NCBI GenBank assembly: GCA_963921425.1
Contig: OY992832.1
Location: 14,230,335-14,294,334 of the forward strand
Direction: 5' to 3'
DNA from: Dryas octopetala
Lineage: Eukaryota; Streptophyta; Magnoliopsida; Rosales; Rosaceae
DNA: 64,000 nucleotides
Below are positions 53,208-64,000 of this stretch, one piece after another. Position 1 is the first letter of the stretch, and every line of letters starts with the position of its first letter. The translations under genes and the position numbers were made by a program. Below the pieces are notes generated by a model. That model made no database searches. It had not been told where the DNA came from and saw only the letters and a list, made by a program, of their open reading frames with translations.

Positions 53208-56200
53208 AGAAAATTCTCTAAAGAGGACATCAGTGATATAAAATTACAAATCATTAAGAAATGTGGTATCTTGAAGATTTATATATATCTAGGAAAATTC
53301 TCTAAACAGTAGAAATGGGATTTCACTGAACTATGGCATAATTGTCCAGCTTAGTGCACCAAATGCAAAAATACAATTTTAAGGCAATACCTAAGTGCTG
53401 ATGAAGTTTTGGGTCAATGACTTGAGTAATTGCAGCCAAATTACTAAGTTGTGCCTCCACCCCAACAGAGTTATCAGTACATCTGAAATTTCCTCGCTTT
53501 AATTTTCAAATAAAAACACATCATAAGAAACTGGAATCCAAATTGAAAAACAAAAAGCATCATAAAATAATTGGGTAGCTTAAAGAACCAATATGTAATT
53601 CAAATGGAAAGAGAAATGGTGCAGCTACTTTTCAACAGAACAGGAGTATATTAATGAAAATTGCAAGCATGTTAAATAATCAGCAGATGCTATGGTACTG
53701 GTTTGATGCAATGCTAGAATAAATATAGAAAGCCAAAGATTTAGTTCAAAATGTTACCAATCTGCGCATCAAACGTTCAAAGCACCAAAATGCATCTGCT
53801 TCATCTTCAAGAAGGATAATCATGGGGGAGCAAAGATCACTCATTCCTGCTCAGCATGATCATAAAAATTCAGAGTTTAGAAGCAGCATTTTGTTGCAAA
53901 AATCAATATAAACTGTTGTTACCTCCAAATGTTTGGGGATGGGTACCAAAAATCAATATAAGCAATTTTTTTTTTCCCATTCTAATGAAGCCACAGTAGC
54001 AAAATGATCATTCATATACTACCCACCTTGACAATAGCCGACATCTGTATCTATCCAGGCATACACAGCTAGAATATCCCAAAGTTTTGATAAGTTTTCT
54101 TGCTTCTCGTAAAACACCAGTGTCCTGTCAGTGCGAACCACATCAAGACCTGGCATATAAATAGAGTCAAACCGAAAAGTTATTTATCAAATGTAAAGAA
54201 TTGTTGCTTTCATCAACTGTTGCAACCAAGTGATGTAAAGAATTGTATTAACAATGTCATAAGTACTTCACAAGCTAAATTAATTACATATGAGAAGACA
54301 TAGCGAAAACAAAAGAACCGACCAAAAAAAAAGTCTAGAGTGAATCTTGTGCAAGCAGAAATTAGAATAAAAATTTAAAAAGAAATTCCTTAAAATATCA
54401 ATACATATATATATATATATATATCACTAACCTATTTGATGTAGAGTAAGCAGCCACTGGATTATTTTCTTGTCCTTCACCGGTTGCAAAGCATTAGCAG
54501 GGTTTGTACTTGAATCATCCTTGTTTGGATTCATTTGTGAAAGTACTATTGGATCTTGAATGGGCTGACCATCTTCGGTGATTACAGGGGCAGTGATAAA
54601 CCTACCACTTCCAACAACAGGAAACATTTGGCGGCAATCTTCCTTCCACCTAGCATATTGCTCCCTGAAAAGGGCAAAGCATGCTGCTTAACAAATTATA
54701 CCCAATAATGGGACTGGTAAACAGTAGAAATGGGGTATCTTAAAGGTTTATATGTATCTATGAAAAATCTCTAAAGAGGACATCCACATTTATATATACA
54801 TGTGTGTGTGTGTATTATCAAGCAGTATGACATGTTATATTCCCAGACTGTCAATCTGGACCAATCATCAGGTGGATTCTTGTTTGACTATATGGTCTAG
54901 ATTGACAGTATGGAACATAATGCCAGATCTGGCAAGAAAACATACCCAAAACATACTATACATAGATTTGGAAATACACACAACCCACTCAAAATAAAGG
55001 ATCCTTTTCTTGTGAAGAGGGAACCATTATTCTTTTGCTAGCATGTTTCCACTTGTCAACTAAATTCATTTCCCAGTGTGCTACCCACTAGGAAACATTA
55101 ACAGACTTAAGATAAATAAATTTCAAGTAACCCAAGTGAGGCAGGAAACAAGAAATACCTTCGACGTTGCCGGATTTCCTTTCTTTCATCATATGAGCTC
55201 TTAGGATCATAACAACCAAGCAGGAACTCCCAAACTTCTCCTCTGATTGATGGATGGATCCCCTGATGGGCAAAAGTAATACATTATGCTCAGTATTAGC
55301 CTTGAAAATTGGTTAATTTATATAGAAAATTATTTGCAATTAAAGACCTAGGCATCCACAAAACAGAAAAAGACAAACTACTACCAGACTTGAGAAGAAA
55401 TAGAAGGTCAAAAAAGGAAGCATCTATGTTACATAAATATTCAAAATAGAGTGAAGTAATAGTTGGTCTGATTTTTCAATAAACCAATGGCTCAGTGAAA
55501 TAATTCAGCCAGGCTAAGCGTTAAACATTCTTGTAGGAGAAACAGTTGGTTTTGATGTGATTCTAATATACAAAAACAAATTGAGTGAGTTCAACTCTCT
55601 ATGTCAACATTCAAACCTAACCAATATGGACATGTATTGATTAGGATTCTCAAAGATGTTATAATATCTGGTTATACAAAAAGATTGATAGCTACAGAAG
55701 AACACAAACGTGAATTTTACCAATATACCGAATGAATCTACACATGCTAGTGCCAGCGATTGAATCATAATGATTCACTCACCCCGCGATGGATCCGACT
55801 TAAAGTCTTGCCTATATCCAGATACCCTTCTGGAGAAAATGCAGCCTGCCATTTTCTTACACTCAGAGTTTTACCTGACTGCATAAGCAAATAAGAACAA
55901 GGAGTTGAAATTCGAAAAAAACACATCATGGCATTGAGAAATTGAAATAATCAAGTAATTGGAATACTTGCAGACATTTCTTTTTATAGCATACAGCATG
56001 CATATAGGGATATATTTAAAGTTGTGCACAAGCAATCCAAGTGATAAGTGCAGCTAACCATAATCCTAAACACTGAACTAAGTATATCCCCAGCATACTA
56101 CGAACCCACAAGATCCTGGTAACTGTGATCCTTATCTCCCAACTAATCATAGGTCTGTCCTATATTCTCCTTCCAACATTTAATAAGGTGAACAAAGCCA

Positions 56201-56542
56201 TATAACATTAATCAGCAGGTTAAAGGGACAAGCCAGTTTCTATAGAATTGCCCAGTGCACATTACTTTGTGATCCATATTAATTCGTAAAGTCATGATCT
56301 TAATCGAAATCTAGCACAACCCACTATCAAATCTGATGCATTAAGAAATATATTGGTTTTCAAATTGGAAATAGATCCAAATTAAGACAATGGGTACCTA
56401 AAGAATCAACCTTTATATCAATTCCAACAATTAAATAAAGAGAAAAATGAACCTTGATTTTGAAGCGGGTTTTGGGTACATCAGTACACTCAGGACGGAC
56501 TTCATAGAAAGAATCAGCAGGAGTTTCAGCGGCTCTCCACAT
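49934..56542 (-). CDS. TBC-domain Rab GTPase-activating protein (GYP7/TBC1D15-like)
   Basis: Eleven minus-strand exons join in frame: 56453-56542, 55783-55878, 55159-55262, 54432-54664, 54027-54149, 53758-53846, 53391-53496, 52770-52867, 50751-51020, 50104-50187 and 49934-49948. They give 435 aa. The N-terminus MWRAAETPADSFYEVRPEC and the IHRGGIHPSIRGEVWEFLLG start of the TBC domain are typical. Both catalytic fingers are present: I-x-x-D-x-x-R with Arg at about 180, and Y-x-Q with Gln at about 215 (GYCQGM). A charged Glu/Lys/Ser insert follows WALEYDPDLF. The protein should switch off a Rab GTPase in membrane traffic; which Rab cannot be said. The last coding exon is only 15 nt (AKKP, stop). 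Intron 8 holds a TIR element. Confidence 0.93.
51146..52220. mobile_element. Non-autonomous TIR element, 1057 bp, in RabGAP intron 8
   Basis: AAAGGAAAA (51146-51154) and ATAGGAAAA (52212-52220) match at 8 of 9. The insert 51155-52211 has long inverted ends sharing GGGAAATT, ACAATTTGCTCTCC-type and CTTACC segments over about 60 bp. The middle (51530-51800) is rich in CCGAA/TTCGG motifs. No transposase was seen. A 9-bp duplication suits a Mutator-like origin. Confidence 0.7.
53151..53310. repeat. Dispersed short repeat, two adjacent copies in RabGAP intron 7
   Basis: AGAAATGTGGTATCTT, then AGGTTTAT or AGATTTAT with TA repeats, then GAAAATTCTCTAAA occurs at 53151-53232 and 53257-53308. A third copy is in intron 3 at about 54724-54784. 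Family unknown. A (TA)n run lies at about 53179-53206. Confidence 0.7.
54724..54784. repeat. Third copy of the RabGAP-intron dispersed repeat
   Basis: AGAAATGGGGTATCTTAAAG, TATGTATCTATG and CTCTAAAGAGGACATC match the copies at 53151-53310, which sit in a different intron of the same gene. Confidence 0.7.
54832..54923. repeat. Hairpin-forming sequence in RabGAP intron 3
   Basis: Arms of about 31 bp (ATGTTATATTCCCAGACTGT and onward, against its complement ending GGAACATAAT) pair with few mismatches across a loop of about 30 bp centred near 54877. Confidence 0.7.
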
Positions 56543-58901
56543 TCCAATGCTCCAAAAACAGTTTCACAAAACACACAGACAGAAATAGACCAAAACCCAA
56601 AAACAGAGACTGTTTCTTCTTTTCTCAACCAGCACTCAGAACTGGAAGAACCCCTTGGAAGAAGATCAACCAACCAAAACCCAGAAGACAAAATTCCTCA
56701 GACCCTTCAGGGCAAGATTCCAAGGGGACCCAGATGAATTAGCTGGCCAGACCAAGCTCCCATATACAAACTCCAAAACCAAAACAAACCCAACAAAAAA
56801 AAAACCAAAACAACTGTTCTCTTCTCTCCCTTCTTGTTTTTTTAATGTTTCTGCGTTTCTCTTTGTTTTTGGTATTTTGCTATTAGGTAGGTGGTGTTGG
56901 GGGTGTGACTGATGATGATGGTCCTGCCAAAGTAGATGGTTCCCCACCACCCCTGAAAACAACCCCCAAATGGTTGTTAATTTTAACGTCCTCTAGTTTC
57001 TTCCTTTTCACTCACTTTTCACTGTCTAAATCTTGTAGAAACCGTACATTTCCTTCCCAAAATAAAAGGGGAAAACACCTATATACTTGGGTCTCATTCA
57101 TTAGTTTACTTTTGTTTGTTTTGAGGTTTTATTATCTTTGTTTTTCACTGTATTTAGTTAATTCACCATTTTTGTAAACTATTTGTTATTGGGTTTTGGC
57201 TTTTTTTGGAAATGGGATTGGTGGTTTTTGCAGAATTAGATTTGGATGGGTGAGAGATTTCCTACGCCATCACTATCGCGGGAACACAGAAGCAAACAGA
57301 AGTTGGGACCGAGTCAAGTCAAATGCATTGTGTGGACAGTGACCGAGTATGTATCGCTTGGATGGATTTTGGAGACTTGGAGTGGGTCAACATGTAAGAA
57401 GCAGACTTTTAGCCTATGAATCTCAAGCCCACAAGTACAACAAAGAAACTTTTTTTTCTTCATTTCTTTTTGGTCAGATTCAAACAAACATTGTTTGCAT
57501 CTCAGATCATTGGTTGTGTCAATGTTATATTTTGTCATTATATTGCATATCAGTATATTTTCTTTTACCTTCTAATATTAAAGGTGTCTCCAACGTCATA
57601 AATTGTTTCATATGATGGAGCCTCCACATGTATTCTACTTTTTTATATCAATAGTCCCAGTTAGCCGATTCAAGAGCGAATGTGAGATTATTCACAGACT
57701 TAATGTGAATGTCTGCACTTGAATATTTTTGAGACATTACTTATATTTCACATTTTAAAATTAGAGAATATCTACAGTGCGGATGCAGATATTATAGCAC
57801 ATAGATCTAAATGTAAGGAATATATATCCTAAAATGAAAAAAGTGAACTCATATAAATTTTAAAATCACCAATACGTTCACATGCTATACAAGGTATGCA
57901 TCATAAAAAATTTCTTAATATTTATAGTTTCACAAATTTCTAAATTTGGCAATCTCAAAAATTGTACTATACTTGGCATATCAAATCAAATCATCAAAGT
58001 TTAAAATATCATAGAAGATTGATAAACTTTGACCACACTAGTGAACCCTCTGCATAGAGCTCTGTAGTTTACTTGAACTAGACCTAATTTGTCTTTTACA
58101 GAAAATCAAGTATGCCAGTTTATGCAGGTAGACAACCAGGTTTACTCACTTTTGAAACTATTAAGAGAATTTTACTTTCAAAGTGCACTATCAAGTATCA
58201 ACTTATATGAAATTTGGTTTAAAAAAGGTTGTCAGCTTTTGCAAGACTACTCTAGTGCAGATTGTCGTTTTGTTTCTCTGTGTGACAAGCTTTCAGTTGG
58301 TATCACTCATTTCAGCTTGAAGGGGTGTAATGAGAAGCAAATTAACTACAACAGCAAGAGAGAATGGAAGAACTTCCAGCTCAAGGGATTGGTTGGCACA
58401 GCTACATCACAAACTATACAGTTGGGAAGTTACAATTCAGTTAGGGAATCGTTTTGTGATCTACATTATGATGAGCTGGGGTTGTTAAAGCTCATGAATC
58501 TGATTATTATATAAAAATAACAGTCTGTAATCCTAATTATTCATGATATATAATATTAATTAATCATTTATTACAAATCTATTATTTATTCCAGAATTCT
58601 CTTCATTCTGTTTTTCCTTTTCATTTCAAGCAGTTTGGTTCACCTGAACTTGATAAATTTGCCTCTGGACAAAGTGATGAAGAGAAAATTTATCTGGAAC
58701 TGATAATTTAAAACAGGAGACTATACATTTAGGGTCATTCTATACTGTAAAATGTGTACTAATATCTACAGTGTTAATAATTACAGTTGGTATAAAGAGA
58801 GGAAAAAGACTTCACATTTTAGTGAAAAGTTCAATTGATCTAAAGTAAGGAACAGAGATAAGGTGATCTTTTCTTCAGTGAAAATATTATTGCAAGAGTA
58901 C

Positions 58902-58904
<3 letters not shown>

Positions 58905-58940
<36 letters not shown>
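58905..58940. repeat. (GA)n microsatellite
   Basis: About 17 GA dinucleotides some 450 bp upstream of the phytocyanin ATG. Confidence 0.95.
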
Positions 58941-58944
<4 letters not shown>

Positions 58945-59054
58945 TATAAACCCCCTGCAGGCTCTGTGTGAATGAAAATCGTTAATTAATTAATTTGTTT
59001 AACCCAGAGCACAAGCCATGAATAATAAATATTCTTGATAATGGTCAAGCAAAG

Positions 59055-59064
59055 TATATATAAA
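59055..59064 (+). promoter_or_regulatory. Candidate TATA box of the phytocyanin gene
   Basis: TATATATAAA lies about 320 bp upstream of the ATG, which would give a leader of about 290 nt. Other AT strings nearby make this uncertain. Confidence 0.4.
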
Positions 59065-59384
59065 CCCACAGAACAAGTTAAATAAAAGTTCCAAAAAGTG
59101 CCTAAGAGCAGCCTAGTTAGCAAGCTCTTATGATCTAAAAGTGCACATATGCTTTGCACTGGAAGCTAAGAAACCCAAAGTGAAAAAAGAGGAATAAGAA
59201 AAAGTTGCAAAAGCTTCACTGACGCTCTGCAGCATGTAAAGGTTCCATTTCCATGCAAACTCTGCCTACAAAAACCCCTACTCATCACACCATTCATATC
59301 ACCCTTCATCTTCATCCAAAACTGAGGCTTTCACAGTCTTGGCACATTTGGTTTGTTTATACCAACTTTCATTAATTTTCTGCA

Positions 59385-60609
59385 ATGGCTAACCCCATTA
59401 ATATTCTGAGATTGAACTACAAAACCAATGCAATGGTTCATGTACTGGGGCTTCTCTGTGTCTCTCTGTTACTGCAGAAGAGTGGTGCAGCTGAATTTGC
59501 AATAGGAGGCTCAAAAGGTTGGAGTGTTCCCAATGACCCCTCTGCTATTAGGTATGATCAATGGGCAGAGGGCAACAGATTTCAAATTGGAGACTCCATA
59601 GGTAATTCAGTTGATGCTTTATCTTAATTTTAGGCTCTATATGTTGGTTTCAACTCTCAACATATCAATACTTTTGAGGAAAGAATTATATTATATCTGC
59701 ATTTCTATTTTATATGGATGCTGAAAAGTCCAGAACCAGATGCTGAGTTGCTTGCAACATGCATTACTTAGAAAGTGGAAACTCATTATCAATGAACATA
59801 TGTTGTCATTATTCATGTTTACAAATTACAATCCATTGAGGATAATACAACAAAAGTTATATATTATAATATAAGAGTGATGCCCTCTTGTTAGACAGTC
59901 TGCCATGTAATGCTAACTAGTTACTACACATACGTGGAGCCAACTTTATTGGTTCGGGGGCCTAAAATTCTTACTTTTTATCTGAGTTGGGTTAGACCAT
60001 AGTCCAGGATCTCAAATAGTTTAAGGCCCTTAATCTGGTGGACTCGTGTCTGAATATGCTGTCCTCATGCACAGTTTGTCAACATGACATGTATTTATCT
60101 CGTATATAAGAGATCATTTAAGGTACAATAATCACTACCACAAATTCATGCTCCCTAACAAATATTAATTTAGTTGATCAACTTGGATTGCAGTGTTCAA
60201 CTACCCTTCTGGCCAAGACTCAGTGCTTCGAGTAAGCCAAGAAGACTACACCAATTGCAACACTGATTCATCTACAGCTGAGAAATTCAGTGATGGCCAC
60301 ACTGTGTTCCAATTCAACCAATCTGGGCCATTCTACTTCATCAGTGGTAACAAAGACAACTGTGTCAAAAATGAGAAGGTGGTGGTGATTGTGTTGGCAG
60401 ATAGAAGCAATCAAAATGCAAATGGTACCACCCAAACTCCTCCATCTCCACCACCTCCACCGGCAGCAGGAACAGTTGAGATTAACCCGACTCCAGCTCC
60501 TGAAAGTAGTATCCCTCCTCCACCTCCCAGCGCAGCTTCATCAGTTTTCATCAGTGTTGTTGGGTCCATCGGAGCATTTGCTGCATCCTCATCACTTTTA
60601 CTATTTTAG
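59385..60609 (+). CDS. Early nodulin-like protein (phytocyanin family, GPI-anchored)
   Basis: Two exons join in frame: 59385-59601 and 60194-60609. They give 210 aa. An in-frame ATG at 59433 starts the signal peptide core (MVHVLGLLCVSLLLQ) and might be used instead. The plastocyanin-like domain runs from EFAIGGSKGW (about 36) to about 140, with the two conserved cysteines (TNCNT and DNCVK). The type I copper histidines and methionine are not visible, as is usual for early nodulin-like proteins, so it should not bind copper. Next comes a Pro/Ser/Ala-rich arabinogalactan-type stretch and a hydrophobic GPI tail. The single intron at the middle of the domain is the family's conserved position. 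It acts at the cell surface; the exact role is unknown. Confidence 0.93.
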
Positions 60610-61845
60610 TATAAATAATACTAGAGGTACCACATTTTGATTGCTTGTATCACATCTTTAATAGAAGTGAGAACCATTTATACAAGTGAGTCTCGCCTCT
60701 AACCGAAATGTGGTACTAAAATGTGAGATACTTGTTTCTTTGAAAATTTCCTTCTGTTTTTCCTCTTTTTGGGGTTTATTTTTTTTATTTTTCCTTAAGG
60801 TCAGTATATTGAACTGGCTTTGGACTGGTGCTTGATATTCGTTGTGGCAGTTGGGGAATAAGCCGACAGTGGTATACTCTTTATTAGTGTGCTTGTGAGA
60901 CTCCACCAAAAAGAATAATAATGTAAATTTACATGATGAAATAAATAGATTTTTACATTGTGTATTGCATGCAAGATTTATTATTTCTGTTTGCATCTTT
61001 TTAGTTTCTGGTGTTAATTAGTAAGAAGGTACCTTCAAATTGTGCTTCATGACACTAAGATATGCAAAATTTTGATAGAGTGAGCATGCTCATGATTGTG
61101 GAGGCAATTTGATATATATTTCTATGAGAGGAACTTACATGTACCTATTATCTCTCTCTTACTCTTTCTCTCTCTCTAACTGTGATAACACATGTCCTTA
61201 TAGGGACAAGTAAGTTATTTTCTATTTCTATATAGTAACATAACATGTCAAATTGTGGAGAAATTATTCCATAGAACGGATACATGGCTGACATGGTGTA
61301 TCAGGGTGTATAAGTCTAATTAAATTGCAACATCTGGCAGAGGTTCTACGAATTAACTCTAATTAAATTGTGAAACTAGTTTGGTTCTTAATCGGACGCA
61401 GACCGAACACACATGGCATACAATGGCGTCTTTGGCTGTTTCGACGTGTTAAATTAAATTTTGCCAAAACACGCCTGTCTATATTAATGTATACTTTGGC
61501 TTAAAGGTCACCAACCAATCAATCAGCCTAGCCTCGTTTGACAATCAAGAGAACCCATCTCACTAATAATCACATATTTCCCCAATGGTTTCTGGATAAA
61601 TATAACAAAAGCTAATATATATTGCATGCGATATGAAGCATAGAAATCTTTATAAAATCACTTCTTGTATTGGCAACTCTAACCGCCAAATGTGGCACTT
61701 GTCATCTGCTTCATTGCATGTTTTGTTGTTTTTTTTTTTTTTTTTTTCCTAAAAGGAAAATGTGGTTGTTAACAGAACAATCCTCACTAAATCAGGTATG
61801 GAAAATAAAGAATTCCTTGTACACTAAAGAAATTTAATCTATCTA
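60610..61845. other. Intergenic region, phytocyanin to PDIL5-4
   Basis: This holds 3'UTRs of two convergent genes. A short inverted repeat (GTACCACATTT at about 60627, complement at about 60703) is seen. A T run lies near 61730-61748. No gene was seen. Confidence 0.5.
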
Positions 61846-63859
61846 TCAAAAGTTTTTGCCTAGCTCAACCTTCTTCATCAGTCTAAAAGTGTTGTGCAGA
61901 ATCGAATCCATTATTCCTGCTACCTGGAACCCAAAGACAAGAATGAATTAGTAAGCATTCTGGAGAGAAGAAGTAAAGAACCACAAATCCCAGATACCAA
62001 CCGTGAAAACGCCTCCAATAATGGCGCACACATTCGTGATAAAATGTGAAAAGGATTTCTGGTTTTCTGTTATTAAAACCTGGTTACAGAAGGCAAAGAA
62101 AAAGAAAGATAAGAAGCAAAGAGAGTAGAAATCTAGTACACAAAAATTATATGTTTGTTAATCACCTGCATGGGGGAGAGCTCAAAATGGAACTTTGTAA
62201 CAGGTATGTGCAGACTCTGCACCAAACTGCTGTGGGCTGTGTACTCATATTCCTCAACTAGTTTATGAGATCTTCCTGTGATGACTTCCGTTTTAACTAT
62301 CTGAAGGTAATGCTCTATCTGCAAATTCAATCATCAGAAAATGTACTTATGTAGAGCTTAAACATTAGAAATTCTTCACAAGCCAAAGTAACTTCATCAA
62401 TAATCTATTCACTTGTCAATCAATAAATAATGAATAAGTTGAAAGAAAATTACTATCAAAGAAGAGGAATCAATACTATTTTAATACTGAAAAAAAAAAT
62501 ACCATAAAATAACAGGAATCAAAACTATTTGTGTTCTAACTTCATCCAGAAGGATATGTTAATTGGGCATAAAAGGTCTCCAGGGAGGTTATGATATTAA
62601 TACAGGTAAATGGACTGTTTTAAATCTTAAGGGTGAATAAATATTCCAAAATTATAAAATAGGATCATTCAAAAAGAGAATATATTCAAAATTTCAAAAC
62701 AATGTACGGGAACAGATAGATGGGATCATTCAAAAAGGATTTGAACCACAAAGAAATTCTAGAATGAAACATTATATATAGTGTGTAGTAGTGTGTACCA
62801 CCATCTTCATGCACCAATATACATACAATTACTAAAAATGCCTAAAATTATCATGCGCATGCAGCTATACATCTCTGATTTCTTTCAGGCAAAATTGACA
62901 TGCTGATGGACAAGCACACAAAGAACACCAGAGAAGCAAACATACTACCAAAATAGGAAGAATTATGTATAGTGAAAAACTTACTGTGACATTAGCACCC
63001 ACATCATGGTGATTTATGAAAGATCGACCATTCAACCTATCATGACTTCGACCAAGATAAGGTACCAATCGCTTCACATCATCCATCACCTTAGGCGCAA
63101 TCGTCCTACCGAATGAAAGATGTGATATGATGTGAGACATGTTCATTTGAGAAGCATCGAAGGAATGAGCCCCTGAATGGGCTGAAATGATAAGGTTTCC
63201 TGGAACCTGCACAGTACAGGAGAACACATCTAAATTCCAACTGAATAATAGCAGCTAAGAGTTGCTTTCTAAAGATATAACGCATTTTCTTGTAAAATAT
63301 TATCTTTTAGTTTTTCACATTAACCATCAAGTAGAACTTAAAAAGCTTATGGAAGTTCTCTTTTTCCTTTTGGTAGGACACTTGAGGTACCAAATACACA
63401 AAACTGTAGCTTAGTTGCTAAAATGGCCAAAGTTTTATGCATGAAGAATCCAAGGTCAGCCACAGCTGTCATGACTGCACCTGTGGTTCTCAACTGCAGG
63501 GTGCACTCGTGTGTGTACTGCATTGGTAACCTAAATTGGGCCGCACAAATTTCATTGAAACTTCTCTCTATTCATAGCAATCCCAAGCATGTGAAGCACC
63601 TAAGGCATGCTTAGGGAGAGGAAGAAAGCCAAGAGTTCAATGACAATAACAATTTTGCATATGATTACATGAAAACATGTCCAAGATTTCTATTGATTGT
63701 TTGGAAGATCACCTTCTTCACACGCACATATCCTTCAATTCTACATCCTCCAGTCAATGGTGCTGGTCTTTTTGCATTCTCAGTCCCATTGTCAGATTTA
63801 CCCTCCAAAGATAGTGTTTGAGACTCCAGCGGGATAGGTGCAACCAGAGCTTCCATTGT
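61846..63859 (-). CDS. PDIL5-4: Protein disulfide isomerase-like 5-4 / ERGIC-type protein, C-terminal part (cut by window edge)
   Basis: Five minus-strand exons join in frame: 63713-63859, 62985-63206, 62166-62318, 62002-62079 and 61846-61923. They encode the last 225 aa. GGCRIEGYVRVKKVPGN begins the COPII-coated ERV domain, followed by HSFDASQMNMSHIISHLSFG, DRLNGRSFINHHDVGANVT and YEYTAHSS. A membrane segment (NVCAIIGGVFTVAGIMDSIL) lies near the C-terminus, which ends KKVELGKNF. The family joins an ERGIC N-terminal domain and a thioredoxin domain ahead of this region; those exons are beyond the right edge, so the redox active site cannot be judged. No frameshift was seen. It acts in ER-Golgi cycling and oxidative folding by analogy. 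Confidence 0.92.
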
Positions 63860-64000
63860 CTGCAAGGGATGGAAACTTTAGATCAGATGGATTTGCAATA
63901 ACAATTGGGGCATTGAATTAAATTAAAATTCTATCAAGAAGTATTAAATAAACTAGCTCAAAGTCAGTTAAACATGGACAGTCAGGCTAATTGAAACTTA
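63860..64000. other. Intron of PDIL5-4 at window edge
   Basis: The acceptor CTTGCAG abuts the exon starting at 63859. The remaining bases to the edge are AT-rich intron with no exon. Confidence 0.7.

Larger units (their letters stand above)
56543..59384. other. Intergenic region, divergent RabGAP and phytocyanin genes
   Basis: This holds the RabGAP leader and promoter at the left and the phytocyanin promoter at the right. An open frame at 58089-58514 (141 aa) is in AT-rich DNA and matches no family I know. A (GA)n microsatellite lies at 58908-58940. Confidence 0.5.

Noticed and set aside
58089..58514. 141-codon open frame upstream of the phytocyanin gene
   Set aside because: Single frame in AT-rich DNA, no recognised domain, no signal peptide and no supporting promoter. 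It may be chance or an old gene fragment; a protein search would decide.

Overview
This is nuclear DNA of a flowering plant, almost certainly a eudicot. The genes are split by GT-AG introns and belong to plant families: NDR1, COBRA-like, early nodulin-like phytocyanin, THI1 thiazole synthase, an ABCB15-type transporter and PDIL5-4. Intergenic DNA is AT-rich and crowded with small transposons. A woody rosid, perhaps Rosaceae, is a guess from overall character only. One 200-base assembly gap lies at 26301-26500.

Layout, left to right. 1270-7130 (+): complete seven-exon ABCB full transporter. 8406-9062 (-): intron-less NDR1-like immune regulator. 11431-14439 (-): five-exon BET3/TRAPPC3 subunit of the TRAPP complex. 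17743-18162 (+), 21240-21690 (-, broken) and 24635-25048 (-): three related secreted 2S-albumin-like proteins. The two intact copies have ten cysteines instead of the usual eight. Between them, at 19288-20205 (-), lies a four-unit polyubiquitin gene with a 5'UTR intron that looks tandemly duplicated. 26826-28580 (+): eIF1/SUI1. 33521-36661 (+): THI1. 39571-42565 (+): DDRGK1/UFBP1 of the UFMylation pathway. 43189-43813: a 5'-truncated LINE with a 16-bp target-site duplication. 45780-47918 (+): COBL7-type GPI-anchored COBRA-like protein. 49934-56542 (-): eleven-exon TBC-domain RabGAP. 59385-60609 (+): early nodulin-like phytocyanin. 61846 to beyond the right edge (-): 3' half of a PDIL5-4/ERGIC-like protein.

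The genes form no operon or pathway. Several do share the early secretory route (BET3, RabGAP, PDIL5-4, DDRGK1 at the ER) or the cell surface (NDR1, COBL7, phytocyanin). That is probably chance proximity.

The most unusual content is the mobile DNA. At least seven non-autonomous terminal-inverted-repeat elements can be delimited by eye, six of them with 8- or 9-bp target-site duplications and one flanked by TA. Four of these otherwise different elements carry CCGAA/TTCGG-rich internal sequence, three of them as hairpins. Two copies of one 9-bp-TSD MITE family are present, and there are candidate long foldbacks. No wholly new gene system is evident. The best leads are the ten-cysteine 2S-albumin-like family, the CCGAA-hairpin elements and the duplicated ubiquitin leader intron.
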